Of a DNA stretch of 64,000 nucleotides, positions 25,932-35,811 are shown piece after piece. The notes under the pieces were generated by a model that was not told where the DNA came from, made no database searches, and saw only the letters and a list, made by a program, of their open reading frames with translations. A program made the position numbers and the translations under genes. This DNA comes from Flavobacterium sp. (GTDB lineage Bacteria; Bacteroidota; Bacteroidia; Flavobacteriales; Flavobacteriaceae): contig JASLED010000008.1 in assembly GCA_030151255.1 (NCBI GenBank), positions 12,550 through 76,549 on the forward strand, written 5' to 3'. Within the stretch, counting starts at the first letter, position 1; each line of letters begins with the position of its first letter.

Positions 25932-27476
25932 ATGGCTTCTAGGTTACTTTCTCGTAAAACTGTTTTTAGTATAGCTATTGCCATTGTAAGTATCACTTCA
26001 ATTGCTGTTTTATTTTTAAGTTTATCGATAAATAGCAGCTATGAAGCAACTTATCAAGACATTATAAAGAAAAGTTATAATCACCGAAAAAATGCTTTAG
26101 AAGAAGAGTTTAAAATGATTGATAATCATTTGACAATGCTTACCGATGTGGCGAAATTAACCAAAATTGAGCAGCTAAAAATAAAATACGAATTGCTAAA
26201 CGAAGTACAAAACTACAACAACATTCCGAGTTATAATTGGTATCTTGTTGTAGATTCTACTTCAAATATTTTAGAGCATAATTTAGCTTCAAATGCTCTT
26301 CTTTCTTTGAATGAATCTTTTATTCAAAATATTATTCACAATCAAAAAACAACCAATATTAATAACTTTATTCGGTTTAATGATAATTTATATTGGATAT
26401 GCTGGAACAGTGTAAATAAAAATAAGAAGAGAATAGTTACAGGTTTTATTTTCGATCTAAATGAATTGCATACACATCTTACCAATATCGATATAACAAC
26501 TCCAAATTACGCTTATATTTTTGCACAAGATGGCACGTGTATTTATCACCCAGAAATTGATTTAATTGGGCAGAATATTTTTCAGGTTTCTTCAACCAAA
26601 AAAAACGATACCATAACATATAAAAATAACAACCAAGAAGCTAAAGTGGTTCTTTCAGAGTTTTTACAATTAGAAGTATATCGATTTTTTACAGCGTTTG
26701 ATTCTGCCAATTTTAAAGGATATATAAGCATCAATTTTCCAAAAGTAAATGTTGACGATAATTTAATTCCTTTAAAAAGAAATACTTACTTAATTTTCTT
26801 GAGTTCGATTTTTATTATTTTGTTGTTGTTGTACTTTTTTAATTTAGAAAGAAAGCGCGCTTACAAAGCGAAAGAACAATTGGCAGTAGAAAATGAAAAA
26901 ATGAATAAAGAAAAAGCGCTAATGCAATTGCAACAACTAAAGAATCAAATTAATCCACACTTTTTATTCAACTCGTTAAATTCGCTGTATATGCTAATTA
27001 CACTTAACAGCACTTTAGCCCAGAAGTTTACTTTAGATTTAAGTAATACTTATCGTTATTTAATTCATTCGCCAAGTAGTAATTTAGTTGATTTAGACCA
27101 AGAATTAAAATTCATCGAACAATATATTGCTTTACAGCGCATTCGATTTCCAAAAGAACTTCATTTTGAATTGCTTGACAAACGCCAGCAAATTACAAAA
27201 GTTAAAATTCCTTATTTAGCAATGCAAATTGCAATAGAAAATGCAATGAAACACAATATAGCAACCTTAGATGCGCCACTTTTATTACAAGTAACGCTTA
27301 CAGACGAATGTGTTACAATTGTAAATAATATTCAGTTAAAAGAACAAAAAGAAGAAAGTGAGGGTTTTGGTTTGCTGTATATAGCTTCTATTTATGACTT
27401 TTATCAAGTAAAAACATTTCAAGCTTTAGCCAAAAACGAAACTTTTACATGTGTTTTTCCATTCATAAACTGTTAA
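25932..27476 (+). CDS. Sensor histidine kinase, LytS/YehU type with extracytoplasmic sensor
   Basis: The 514-residue protein has two membrane helices (about 10-32 and 283-303) flanking an extracytoplasmic domain of roughly 250 residues with a Cache-like feel (APNYAYIFAQ DGTCIYHP region). The cytoplasmic part has a coiled-coil linker and the His_kinase domain with NPHFLFNSLN, H343 being the phospho-acceptor, then an ATPase segment with IENAMKHN and EGFGL. Such kinases pair with LytTR response regulators; one lies 7.5 kb downstream past the metalloprotease and SusCD genes, with no other regulator between. I infer that these form a pair. Confidence 0.87.
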   Translation: MASRLLSRKTVFSIAIAIVSITSIAVLFLSLSINSSYEATYQDIIKKSYNHRKNALEEEFKMIDNHLTMLTDVAKLTKIEQLKIKYELLNEVQNYNNIPSYNWYLVVDSTSNILEHNLASNALLSLNESFIQNIIHNQKTTNINNFIRFNDNLYWICWNSVNKNKKRIVTGFIFDLNELHTHLTNIDITTPNYAYIFAQDGTCIYHPEIDLIGQNIFQVSSTKKNDTITYKNNNQEAKVVLSEFLQLEVYRFFTAFDSANFKGYISINFPKVNVDDNLIPLKRNTYLIFLSSIFIILLLLYFFNLERKRAYKAKEQLAVENEKMNKEKALMQLQQLKNQINPHFLFNSLNSLYMLITLNSTLAQKFTLDLSNTYRYLIHSPSSNLVDLDQELKFIEQYIALQRIRFPKELHFELLDKRQQITKVKIPYLAMQIAIENAMKHNIATLDAPLLLQVTLTDECVTIVNNIQLKEQKEESEGFGLLYIASIYDFYQVKTFQALAKNETFTCVFPFINC

Positions 27477-27479
27477 AAT

Positions 27480-27513
27480 ATCCACTCATTCCCGAAATAT
27501 ATCCATTCACTCC
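27480..27513 (+). promoter_or_regulatory. Two phased direct repeats upstream of the metalloprotease gene
   Basis: ATCCACTCATTCC (27480-27492) and ATCCATTCACTCC (27501-27513) agree at 11 of 13 positions and are offset by 21 bases, about two helical turns. LytTR regulators typically bind two direct 9-bp repeats with this offset. They lie about 70-100 bases before the metalloprotease ATG, upstream of a TAGTTTTA that may be a -7 box. Binding by the LytTR regulator at 35031 is inference. Confidence 0.45.
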
Positions 27514-27581
27514 AAAAAATTTTAAGTTTAAAAGTAACTCCTTTAGTTTTATCCCATACTTAACGTAAACTTAACATTGTA

Positions 27582-30200
27582 ATGAATCGAAACACGGTTA
27601 AACTAAGTATCGGTACTTTAGTATTAATTGGCTGTTTATCACAAATGCCAACAGGTATTTTATACGCTAAAGAGAAGAAAACCGAAAAACAATCCGGAAA
27701 AGGAAAAGAGAAGGAGAAAGAAAACGAGACACAAAAAGACTCAACAACCACAAAAAAGAATAATTATGCCGACTTGATAAAAAAAGGTACTTATTCTAAA
27801 GGCCTTTTTAATGTTATTCAGGTAAAAACAGATGTCTATTTTGAAATTCCAGATAGTTTATTTAACCGTCAGTTTTTGCTGGTAAACAAGCTTTCGCAAG
27901 TGCCTTTAGAAATTAATGATGCTGGTGCAAATAAAGGAATGAATTATGAAAATAAATTAATCACTTTTCATAAAGATACTCTTGCCAATAAAATTTGGGT
28001 GAAAACAGAAACATCAAGAGTTTCATCTCCAAAAGACGATGCAATAACAAGATCGGTAACCGATAATTTTATAGAATCTGTTTTAGAGGTTTTTGATATT
28101 GAAGCACAAAATCCAGATTCTACAGCAACAGTTATTAAAGTAAATAAAGTTTTTGACGGAAATCAGAAAAGCTTTAATGATGTTTTATCAGGTTTGAGTT
28201 TACCAACGTCTATTAAAACCAATTTATCCTATATAGAAGGTGTAAAAACCTTTCCAGAAAATATTGTGGTAAAATCTTTAATGACAACCAGTGTAAACGA
28301 AGGTACAGGAGATGTGCCAGTTTCTATGGGTGTTACAACTAATATTGTGCTTTTATCAAAAGAACCAATGCAACCGCGTATTGCAGATAAACGAATTGGT
28401 TATTTTACACAAAAACATTGGCATTTTAGTGACGCTCAACACAAAATGGAAGAAAAAGAATTTATTACCAAATGGAATATTGAGCCAAAAGACGATGAAA
28501 TTGAAAAATACCTAAAAGGAGAATTAGTAGAGCCTAAAAAACCAATTGTGTATTACATCGATCCTGCAACTCCGCCACAATGGAGAGAAAAAATAAAAGC
28601 AGGTGTACAAGATTGGCAAATTGCATTTGAGCAAGCAGGGTTTAAAAATGCAATTATAGCAAAAGAACCTTCAGAAGATGATAAAGATTTTGATATTGAC
28701 GACGTACGTTACTCTGTAATTACCTATGCAGCATCGCCAAAGTCAAACGCAATGGGTCCATCAGTGATCGATCCTCGAAGCGGAGAAATTATTGAATCAG
28801 ATATTATTTGGTGGCACAACGTAATGACTTCCGTACATAGCTGGATGCGTATCCAAACAGGACCGATTGATGAAAAAGCTCGAGCAAATAAATTTACAGA
28901 TGATTACATGGGAGATGCTATTCGTTTTATTTCTTCGCACGAAGTAGGACATACCTTTGGGTTAAAGCACAACATGGGAGCTTCTTTTGCTTTTCCGGTA
29001 GATTCGCTTCGATCAAAAACGTTTACTGATAAAATGGGAGGAACAGCTCCTTCTATTATGGATTATGCTCGTTATAATTATGTAGCACAACCAGAAGATC
29101 ATGTTACAGCCATTACTCCTCAAATAGGATTATATGATAAATACGCAATTGAGTGGGGATATAGATGGTATTCAACAAAAGAAGAAGAGCAAAAAGCACT
29201 TCGACAAATGATAGAAAAACATCAAGATGATCCAATGTATTTTTATGGCGAACAACAAAGCTCATTAAATATTATAGATCCAAGATCGCAGTCAGAAGAT
29301 CTAGGAGATGATGCAATGAAAGCGAGTGAATACGGATTAAAAAATTTAAAAATAGTAGTTGATAATATCATTTCGTGGACCTACGGCGAAGGAGAAGATT
29401 ATTACGAAGCTGGAAAATTGTATATGGGAGCTATGGGCCAGTGGCAAATGTACAATCAGCATGTTTTAGCAAATATTGGAGGAGTGTATTTAGATCATGC
29501 TGTATTCGGAAACAACAAAAAAGCATATCAGCCAGTGCCTTACAATACACAAAAAAGAGCGGTAGAATATTTGAAAAATAATGTTTTAACTATTCCAAAT
29601 TGGTTGTTTTTTACTGCAATAAATGATAAAACGTATAGTTTAAAAGATTCTCCTGTTGGTCCATACGAATATTCTCCCTATTCAATGGCAAGAGAATTAC
29701 AGTATTCTGCTATTTATCATGTGTTAACCGACGAACGTTTATTGCGTTTGTTGGAAAGCGAAGCACAGCAAGTACAAACAAATGGCGAAAAAGTTTTTAC
29801 TATTCAAGAATTGTTTGACGAGTTGAGAGGTAAAATTTTTGCTCCAACCAAAAAAGGAAAATCACTTTCTATTTTAGAAAGAATGACACAAAAAAACTAT
29901 GTAGATGCTTTGATTATTGATGTAAACAAGTTGTTTGAAAAAACGAGTAAAAAAACATTAACAATGGAGCAAACATTGCAATTACCTACTTTGTGTAGAG
30001 TGTCATTAAACGATTATCAAGCGCGAAATATTCATTATACAGTAATGAAACGCGTTTCGGAAGTTACAAGTTATAAGAAAGGAGAATTATTTGCCGTTCA
30101 GAAGCTTGTAAGCAAAAAAGCAAAATCTGGCGATGCAGCAACACAAGCACATTATGCCGATTTAATCAATAGAATTAATCAAGCTTTGGGTACAAACTAA
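27582..30200 (+). CDS. Secreted zinc-dependent metalloprotease (DUF5117/DUF5118 type)
   Basis: The 872-residue protein starts with a signal sequence followed by a Lys/Glu-rich low-complexity stretch (about 31-58). It contains the metzincin-type zinc motif HEVGHTFGLKHN with H453, E454, H457 and H463, and a downstream SIMDYARYNYV that could supply the Met-turn. Residues about 60-330 correspond to the DUF5118/DUF5117 regions that accompany this catalytic domain in Bacteroidota. It would degrade extracellular or periplasmic peptides or proteins. The SusC gene follows after 21 bases, suggesting that cleavage products are imported. Confidence 0.88.
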   Translation: MNRNTVKLSIGTLVLIGCLSQMPTGILYAKEKKTEKQSGKGKEKEKENETQKDSTTTKKNNYADLIKKGTYSKGLFNVIQVKTDVYFEIPDSLFNRQFLLVNKLSQVPLEINDAGANKGMNYENKLITFHKDTLANKIWVKTETSRVSSPKDDAITRSVTDNFIESVLEVFDIEAQNPDSTATVIKVNKVFDGNQKSFNDVLSGLSLPTSIKTNLSYIEGVKTFPENIVVKSLMTTSVNEGTGDVPVSMGVTTNIVLLSKEPMQPRIADKRIGYFTQKHWHFSDAQHKMEEKEFITKWNIEPKDDEIEKYLKGELVEPKKPIVYYIDPATPPQWREKIKAGVQDWQIAFEQAGFKNAIIAKEPSEDDKDFDIDDVRYSVITYAASPKSNAMGPSVIDPRSGEIIESDIIWWHNVMTSVHSWMRIQTGPIDEKARANKFTDDYMGDAIRFISSHEVGHTFGLKHNMGASFAFPVDSLRSKTFTDKMGGTAPSIMDYARYNYVAQPEDHVTAITPQIGLYDKYAIEWGYRWYSTKEEEQKALRQMIEKHQDDPMYFYGEQQSSLNIIDPRSQSEDLGDDAMKASEYGLKNLKIVVDNIISWTYGEGEDYYEAGKLYMGAMGQWQMYNQHVLANIGGVYLDHAVFGNNKKAYQPVPYNTQKRAVEYLKNNVLTIPNWLFFTAINDKTYSLKDSPVGPYEYSPYSMARELQYSAIYHVLTDERLLRLLESEAQQVQTNGEKVFTIQELFDELRGKIFAPTKKGKSLSILERMTQKNYVDALIIDVNKLFEKTSKKTLTMEQTLQLPTLCRVSLNDYQARNIHYTVMKRVSEVTSYKKGELFAVQKLVSKKAKSGDAATQAHYADLINRINQALGTN

Positions 30201-30221
30201 CATGTTACTTATTTTAATATA

Positions 30222-33200
30222 ATGAAAAAATTATTTCTTCTATTTTCATTCTTTTCATTAACACTTGTTTTAGCACAGGAAAAAAGAATGATTACAGGTT
30301 TTGTTCAAGATGCAAGCGATAAGGTGGGCTTGCCAGGAGCATCTGTTATTGTAGAAACACAAAGTGTATCAGCAGAAACGGGGCAGAAAGGAATCATTGA
30401 GAGCACAAGTATTGGAACAATGACTGATATTGATGGTAACTTCTCATTAGAAGTGCCAAAAGATACAAAAGCAATTAGAATAAGTTTTATTGGCTATGCT
30501 TCTAAATTAGTATATCTAACCAACAAATCATATTACAGCATTGCATTGGGTGTTGATGATAATTTGTTAAATGAAGTAGTTATTACAGGATATCAAACTA
30601 TTGAGAAAAGAAAACTTACTTCTTCTGTTGCCCAAATTAGCATGGCAGATATTGACCAAACTGGTGTTGCCAGCGTAGATCAAATGTTGGCAGGACAAAT
30701 TGCTGGAGTTGCAGTAACTACACCTAATGGCGCGCCAGGCGGACCTGCAAAAATCAGAATTCGTGGAACGGCGTCATTAAACGGACCTCAAGATCCGTTA
30801 TGGGTTATTGATGGTATGCCATTGGAAGGAACTAATGTGCCTAACTTTGATGATAAAGCAAATATAGATCAGCTTCAAAACTTTTCTATTGCAGGCTTAA
30901 ACCCTGATGATATTTTAGATATAACAGTACTTAAAGATGCTTCTGCTACAGCTATTTATGGGGCAAGAGCAGCAAATGGAGTAATTGTAATTACCACAAA
31001 AAAAGGTAAAAAAGGAGCAATGAAAGTTAATTTTACAGCAAATACTTTCGTTAATGAGCGTCCGCAATTTTCGAAATTAAATTTGATGAATTCTTCAGAA
31101 AAAGTTGATTTTGAATTAATGCTTGCAGGAAGAGCAGATATTGATAATCTTCGATCAAAAAATGGAGAAGTAGCACGAATTTTAAATCGCAGCAACGAAT
31201 TAGAAACGTATAGAACAGGTGGTTTTGGCGCGTTATCTTCAACTACTCAAAATGCCATTAATCAGTTGAGAAATACAACAACAGATTGGGGTAAAGAGTT
31301 GTATCGATCTACCAATAATAAACAATATGGATTAAGTTTATCTGGTGGAGGAGAAGTGGCAGATTATTATTTTTCATTAGGTTATTATAACGAAGAAGGT
31401 GCTACAATTGGTACAGGTTTTGAACGTTATAATTTAACTATAAAAAATAATTTTACGTTAAGCGATAAAGTAACGGCTGGCGTGGCTTTGTTTGGTACGC
31501 AATCAAAAAAAACAAGCTTTATTTCTGATGTTGACGGAAGTATAAATCCTTCAAACTATTCAAGAAATGCAAATCCATATTTAAAGCCATTTAATGAAAA
31601 TGGAAGTTATCATTATGATCCAGATATTAATGGTTTTGGAGATACCTATATTCCTTTCAACTTTATGGAAGAAAGAGATAACACAAATTATGAGTTAATT
31701 AATCAATCATTAAAGGCTGTTTTTGATATTAATTATCAGGTTTTAGACGATTTGAAATTAACATCTCAATTGGGTTTACAAGTAGAAAATAATGATACCG
31801 AAAAGTATTTAGGAAAAGAAACATATAGCACGCGTAAGTTTAGAGAAGGAACTAGGTATTATGATAAGGCATCGAAAGAGTTTAAATATTTTTTACCAGA
31901 TGGAGGAATTATAGAAAACTTTACAGACAAGTATTTTCAATATAATTGGAAAACACAAGCAATGTATAATGCTATTTTTAATGATTTGCATGAAATTGAT
32001 GTAATGGCAGGAATGGAAATCAGAAAAGAGGAAAGAAAACAATTAAAGGCAAAAGGTTTTGGATACGATCCGTTAACCCTAACAACAAAGCCAATTTTGT
32101 TTCCTGAAGGAAATGCTGATGCCTCACAAAAACTATATGAAACTTATAGAAGAGCAAAATCTGAAGATGCATATGCCTCGTTTTTTGCAACAGCTTCTTA
32201 TACGTTTGACAGAAAATATACTGTTTTTGGAAGTGTGCGTTATGACGGTTCAAACTTATTTGGTGTAGATCCAAAATATAGATATTTGCCATTATGGGCT
32301 CTTTCAGGTTCTTGGTTAGTATCCAACGAAAAATTTATGGAAAACATAAACTTTGTAAGTAATTTTCGTTTGCGTGCTTCCTATGGTTTACAAGGAAATA
32401 TCGATCGTACAACTTCGCCATTTGTAATTGGAGAATACAGCACATCAAGTATTTTACCAGGTTATCCAGAAAATACAATTCAAGTAACAAACTTGCCAAA
32501 CGGCACTTTAAGATGGGAAAAAACAACAAGTAGTAATTTTGGCTTTGACTTAGGTGTGCTAAACAATAGAATTGCTATGGAATTTGATGTATATAACAGA
32601 AAAAGTACAGATTTAATAGGTTTGCGTGCTTTGCCTTTCGAAACAGGTTTTGAGTTTACTAACATGAACTGGGCACAAGTAACCAATAAAGGATATGAAA
32701 TTTCTATTACTTCAAGAAATATTGTTACGCCAACGTTTTCTTGGAGTACTACGGTAAATTTTGCTCACAACAAAAGTAAAGTAAATCGTATTCAAGTAAA
32801 TGATGGAGAGTATTTGCCATCAAGAGAAGGACATGCTGTAAATTCTGTATTTGTTTTAAAAACAGCTGGATTGGATGAGAATGGAAATCCATTATTTTGG
32901 CAAAAAGGAGAAAAAGTATCTGCAAAAGACTTTTTTAAGTTATATGATCCGTGGGCTGATTTTTTACCAGGATATATGGTTGGATCAGAATTAACTGCTG
33001 AAGAATCTAGAGATTTATTTTCCTATGCAGGAGATAGAGATCCTAAATTTACCGGAGGTATAATTAATACATTTAAAATAAAAAATTGGGATTTTACTAT
33101 TTCGGCAGCATTTAATTTAAAACAAACAGTAATGCGTTCGCCATCCTATAATTCTGCTTTAGTAGATCCAGGAAGAAATTATTCAAAAGATTTATTAAAT

Positions 33201-33575
33201 ATTTGGACACCAATTAATACAGATGCTACATTGCCTGGAATTACAGGAAATGATCCTTATGATGGAACGGATAATTGGATGTTAACAAAATGGTTTGATT
33301 TCGGTGGAGCTCCAATTAATTATTTTAACTATTTAGATATTTGGGCAAAAGACATTAGTTACATTCGTATTAGTAGCATGCGTTTAGGATATACGCTACC
33401 AAAAGCTGTTTTGGAAAGATTAAGATTAGACAATGCTCGATTTACTGTAGAAGGAAGAAATTTACTAGTATTTGGTACCAATTACAATGGGTATTTTGAC
33501 CCAGAAACATACGGAAATATTTATGCTCAACCTATCCAACGATCAGTTTCTTTAGGATTAAATCTAACCTTCTAA
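30222..33575 (+). CDS. SusC/RagA family TonB-linked outer membrane protein
   Basis: The 1117-residue TonB-dependent transporter begins with a signal peptide (MKKLFLLFSFFSLTLVLAQ), then a carboxypeptidase-regulatory-like domain (about 20-108), a plug domain with VVITGYQTIEKRKLTSSVA and the SusC signature DPLWVIDGMPLEG and NPDDILDITVLKDASATAIYGARAANGVI, and a large barrel ending in LGLNLTF with a C-terminal Phe. SusC forms the channel capped by the SusD lipoprotein encoded six bases further (15 to the likely ATG). RagA-type members import peptides, which would fit the metalloprotease neighbour. Confidence 0.95.
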   Translation: MKKLFLLFSFFSLTLVLAQEKRMITGFVQDASDKVGLPGASVIVETQSVSAETGQKGIIESTSIGTMTDIDGNFSLEVPKDTKAIRISFIGYASKLVYLTNKSYYSIALGVDDNLLNEVVITGYQTIEKRKLTSSVAQISMADIDQTGVASVDQMLAGQIAGVAVTTPNGAPGGPAKIRIRGTASLNGPQDPLWVIDGMPLEGTNVPNFDDKANIDQLQNFSIAGLNPDDILDITVLKDASATAIYGARAANGVIVITTKKGKKGAMKVNFTANTFVNERPQFSKLNLMNSSEKVDFELMLAGRADIDNLRSKNGEVARILNRSNELETYRTGGFGALSSTTQNAINQLRNTTTDWGKELYRSTNNKQYGLSLSGGGEVADYYFSLGYYNEEGATIGTGFERYNLTIKNNFTLSDKVTAGVALFGTQSKKTSFISDVDGSINPSNYSRNANPYLKPFNENGSYHYDPDINGFGDTYIPFNFMEERDNTNYELINQSLKAVFDINYQVLDDLKLTSQLGLQVENNDTEKYLGKETYSTRKFREGTRYYDKASKEFKYFLPDGGIIENFTDKYFQYNWKTQAMYNAIFNDLHEIDVMAGMEIRKEERKQLKAKGFGYDPLTLTTKPILFPEGNADASQKLYETYRRAKSEDAYASFFATASYTFDRKYTVFGSVRYDGSNLFGVDPKYRYLPLWALSGSWLVSNEKFMENINFVSNFRLRASYGLQGNIDRTTSPFVIGEYSTSSILPGYPENTIQVTNLPNGTLRWEKTTSSNFGFDLGVLNNRIAMEFDVYNRKSTDLIGLRALPFETGFEFTNMNWAQVTNKGYEISITSRNIVTPTFSWSTTVNFAHNKSKVNRIQVNDGEYLPSREGHAVNSVFVLKTAGLDENGNPLFWQKGEKVSAKDFFKLYDPWADFLPGYMVGSELTAEESRDLFSYAGDRDPKFTGGIINTFKIKNWDFTISAAFNLKQTVMRSPSYNSALVDPGRNYSKDLLNIWTPINTDATLPGITGNDPYDGTDNWMLTKWFDFGGAPINYFNYLDIWAKDISYIRISSMRLGYTLPKAVLERLRLDNARFTVEGRNLLVFGTNYNGYFDPETYGNIYAQPIQRSVSLGLNLTF

Positions 33576-33590
33576 TTCTTTTTGAATATT

Positions 33591-34916
33591 ATGAAAAAAC
33601 TAATTTTATTTATAGGATGTTTAAGTCTAAGCTTTTCTGCAATTAGCTGTAATAATTTTTTAGATATTGAACCTGAAGGAAAAATTATTCCAAAAACAAC
33701 AGACGATTATAGAAAATTGCTAACTAGTGCATATACTGCTTATCCAAATCAAAAAACACTAACAACAATTCGAACGGATGAGGTTCAAATTCCAGATACA
33801 GATAATAGCGAAGTAGTAACGGTAAGAGACATTTTTGTTTATAATGATCAAAGTGCTGATGCAAGCACAAAAGAAATACCTTACGAAACGTTTTATAAAG
33901 TTATTTTCTATGCAAATCAAACCATTAATGATGGAGCAACAACAATGGAAGTTGGAGATGCAAAAGAACAACTTTTGGCAGAAGCGCATGCCTTGCGTGC
34001 AATGGCGTATTTTGATTTGGTAAATTTATTTGCTAAACCATATAATCCTACAACTGCAAAAACAGATCCTGGAATTGTAATTCAGAATGAAGTAGATTTA
34101 GAAAATAAACGACCAAAATCTACTATTGAGGAAGTTTATCGCCAAATTCATTCAGATATCGATGTAGCAAAAAGCAAAGCTAAAGCAAGAATTTACGAAG
34201 CAGGATTAAACTATCGTTTTTCTAAATTGGCAATTTTAGCGTTAGAAGCAAGAGTTTATTTGTTTGAACAAAACTATACCGAAGCTTTAAAAAGTGCCGA
34301 AGAAGCGCTGAGTATAAAAAATGCATTACAAAATTTAAATAGCAACCTAACAATGTCGGTAGCAAATTTTCAGTCAGTAGAATCGATTCTTAATTTAGAA
34401 AAAGCATTTGATCAAAATTTAAGCAGCTTTATTTTTGCTTCGGAAGAATTAAAACAAGCTTATGATCAAACTAACGATTGGAGATATGTTTCTTATTATA
34501 GTCAGTTAAGAGGAAATGCTATTGTTGTAAAAACAGGAAATGGAGATACCAAAATATCGTTTAGAACTGCCGAACTTTATTTTATAAAAGCAGAATCTTT
34601 TGTGTTTTTAAATCAGTTAAACAAAGCAACCGAAGCTTTACAACCAATTATAGAAAACAGATATAAGCCAGAAGCTGTATCGGCAATAATAGAAAAATTA
34701 AAACAATTTGATCAAAACGAATATAAAAGCTATTTACTAGAAGAAAGATTTAGAGAATTTGCTTTTGAAGGTCAACGTTGGAATGATTTGAGACGATTAA
34801 ATCAAAAAAGAATTATTCACACATTTGATAATGAAAATTTTGTATTGCAACAAAACGATCCGCGTTATACGCTGCCGTTTCCTAGAAAAGCAAGGGAAAA
34901 CAATCCAAATTTATAG
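33591..34916 (+). CDS. RagB/SusD family nutrient-uptake lipoprotein
   Basis: This 441-residue SusD-like surface lipoprotein has the signal MKKLILFIGCLSLSFSAISC with the lipidated Cys at 20. NNFLDIEPEGKIIP opens the mature protein as in most SusD proteins; TPR-like helices follow and the C-terminus has ERFREFAFEGQRWNDLRR, a strong SusD signature. It binds the substrate and closes the SusC channel. The ATG at 33591 is preferred over a TTG nine bases earlier. The ligand is unknown; a peptide is likely given the protease two genes upstream. Confidence 0.93.
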   Translation: MKKLILFIGCLSLSFSAISCNNFLDIEPEGKIIPKTTDDYRKLLTSAYTAYPNQKTLTTIRTDEVQIPDTDNSEVVTVRDIFVYNDQSADASTKEIPYETFYKVIFYANQTINDGATTMEVGDAKEQLLAEAHALRAMAYFDLVNLFAKPYNPTTAKTDPGIVIQNEVDLENKRPKSTIEEVYRQIHSDIDVAKSKAKARIYEAGLNYRFSKLAILALEARVYLFEQNYTEALKSAEEALSIKNALQNLNSNLTMSVANFQSVESILNLEKAFDQNLSSFIFASEELKQAYDQTNDWRYVSYYSQLRGNAIVVKTGNGDTKISFRTAELYFIKAESFVFLNQLNKATEALQPIIENRYKPEAVSAIIEKLKQFDQNEYKSYLLEERFREFAFEGQRWNDLRRLNQKRIIHTFDNENFVLQQNDPRYTLPFPRKARENNPNL

Positions 34917-34929
34917 CCAGTTAGTAAGA

Positions 34930-34957
34930 AGAGCTACCATTTATGGTAGCTTTTTTT
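34930..34957 (+). terminator. Terminator of the metalloprotease-SusC-SusD operon
   Basis: GCTACCAT and ATGGTAGC (34933-34950) form an 8-bp stem with a TT loop, followed by a run of seven T. Confidence 0.88.
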
Positions 34958-35030
34958 GTATTCAAAATTCATTCAACAAAAAAAATGCATTTTTAGAACG
35001 TTTAACTTTTTAGTACTTTTACAAAAAAAA

Positions 35031-35795
35031 GTGCGAATAGCAATTGTAGAAGATGAAACTTTAGCAACCAATTATTTAAAAAAAATGTTGCTTGCACAAG
35101 ATATCCTTCCTGTTTTGGAAGATAATATTGTTGTGTTGTCATCCATCAAAGAAGCTACGGCTTTTTTCTTTCAAAATACGGTCGATTTAGTTTTTATGGA
35201 TATCCATTTGGGTGACGGAAAAAGCTTAGAAATTTTTGATCAAATTGCCGTAAAAAGTCCAGTTGTTTTTATTACAGCATATGATAATTATGCCATTGAA
35301 GCTTTTAAACAATTTGCTATTGGATATATTTTAAAACCTTTTGATAAGCATGCGCTAGAAGAAGTTTTATTAAAGTATGTTACAATTACCAATGGTTTTG
35401 TAGGTAAGCAATTAGTGCAAATGGAAGAAAACATTCCACAAGATGTTTCAAAACTTAAAGATCGATTTTTAATTCATGATGGACATCGTTTAAAATCAAT
35501 TCAAACCAATGAAATAGCTTATGTTTTTGCATCAGGAAAACATTTGTTTTTGCATACTTTTAAAGACGAACGCTTTATTTATGACGATACTATTAAAGAT
35601 ATTATTGAAAAGCTCGATGCAAAAATCTTCTTTAAAATTAATCGAAGTTTTATTATAAATATAAAAGCAATTAAAGAGGTTATTCGTCATAATAGCCAAA
35701 AAGTTGAATTGGTGTTAACAGTGCAAAGTGAAGATCAGCAAAATATTTTTGTAAGTAAAGCACAAATAACAAATTTAAAAGAATGGTTAGGCTAA
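35031..35795 (+). CDS. LytTR family response regulator
   Basis: The 254-residue protein has an N-terminal receiver (VRIAIVEDETLATNYL at the start, phospho-acceptor D57 in FMDIHLGDG, and the conserved ITAYDNYAIEAF segment) and a C-terminal LytTR DNA-binding domain (about 145-254; FLIHDGHRLKSIQTNEIAYV, FFKINRSFIINIKAI). The start is GTG at 35031, which gives the exact receiver N-terminus; the upstream extension would run into the SusD terminator. It is the likely partner of the LytS-type kinase at 25932, bracketing the protease/SusCD genes. The GNAT gene follows after 16 bases. Confidence 0.9.
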   Translation: MRIAIVEDETLATNYLKKMLLAQDILPVLEDNIVVLSSIKEATAFFFQNTVDLVFMDIHLGDGKSLEIFDQIAVKSPVVFITAYDNYAIEAFKQFAIGYILKPFDKHALEEVLLKYVTITNGFVGKQLVQMEENIPQDVSKLKDRFLIHDGHRLKSIQTNEIAYVFASGKHLFLHTFKDERFIYDDTIKDIIEKLDAKIFFKINRSFIINIKAIKEVIRHNSQKVELVLTVQSEDQQNIFVSKAQITNLKEWLG

Positions 35796-35811
35796 AATTT
35801 ACCTCAAAACA

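Noticed and set aside
34956..35030. 25-codon extension of the LytTR regulator
   Set aside because: It starts at the T tract of the SusD terminator and precedes the normal receiver start.
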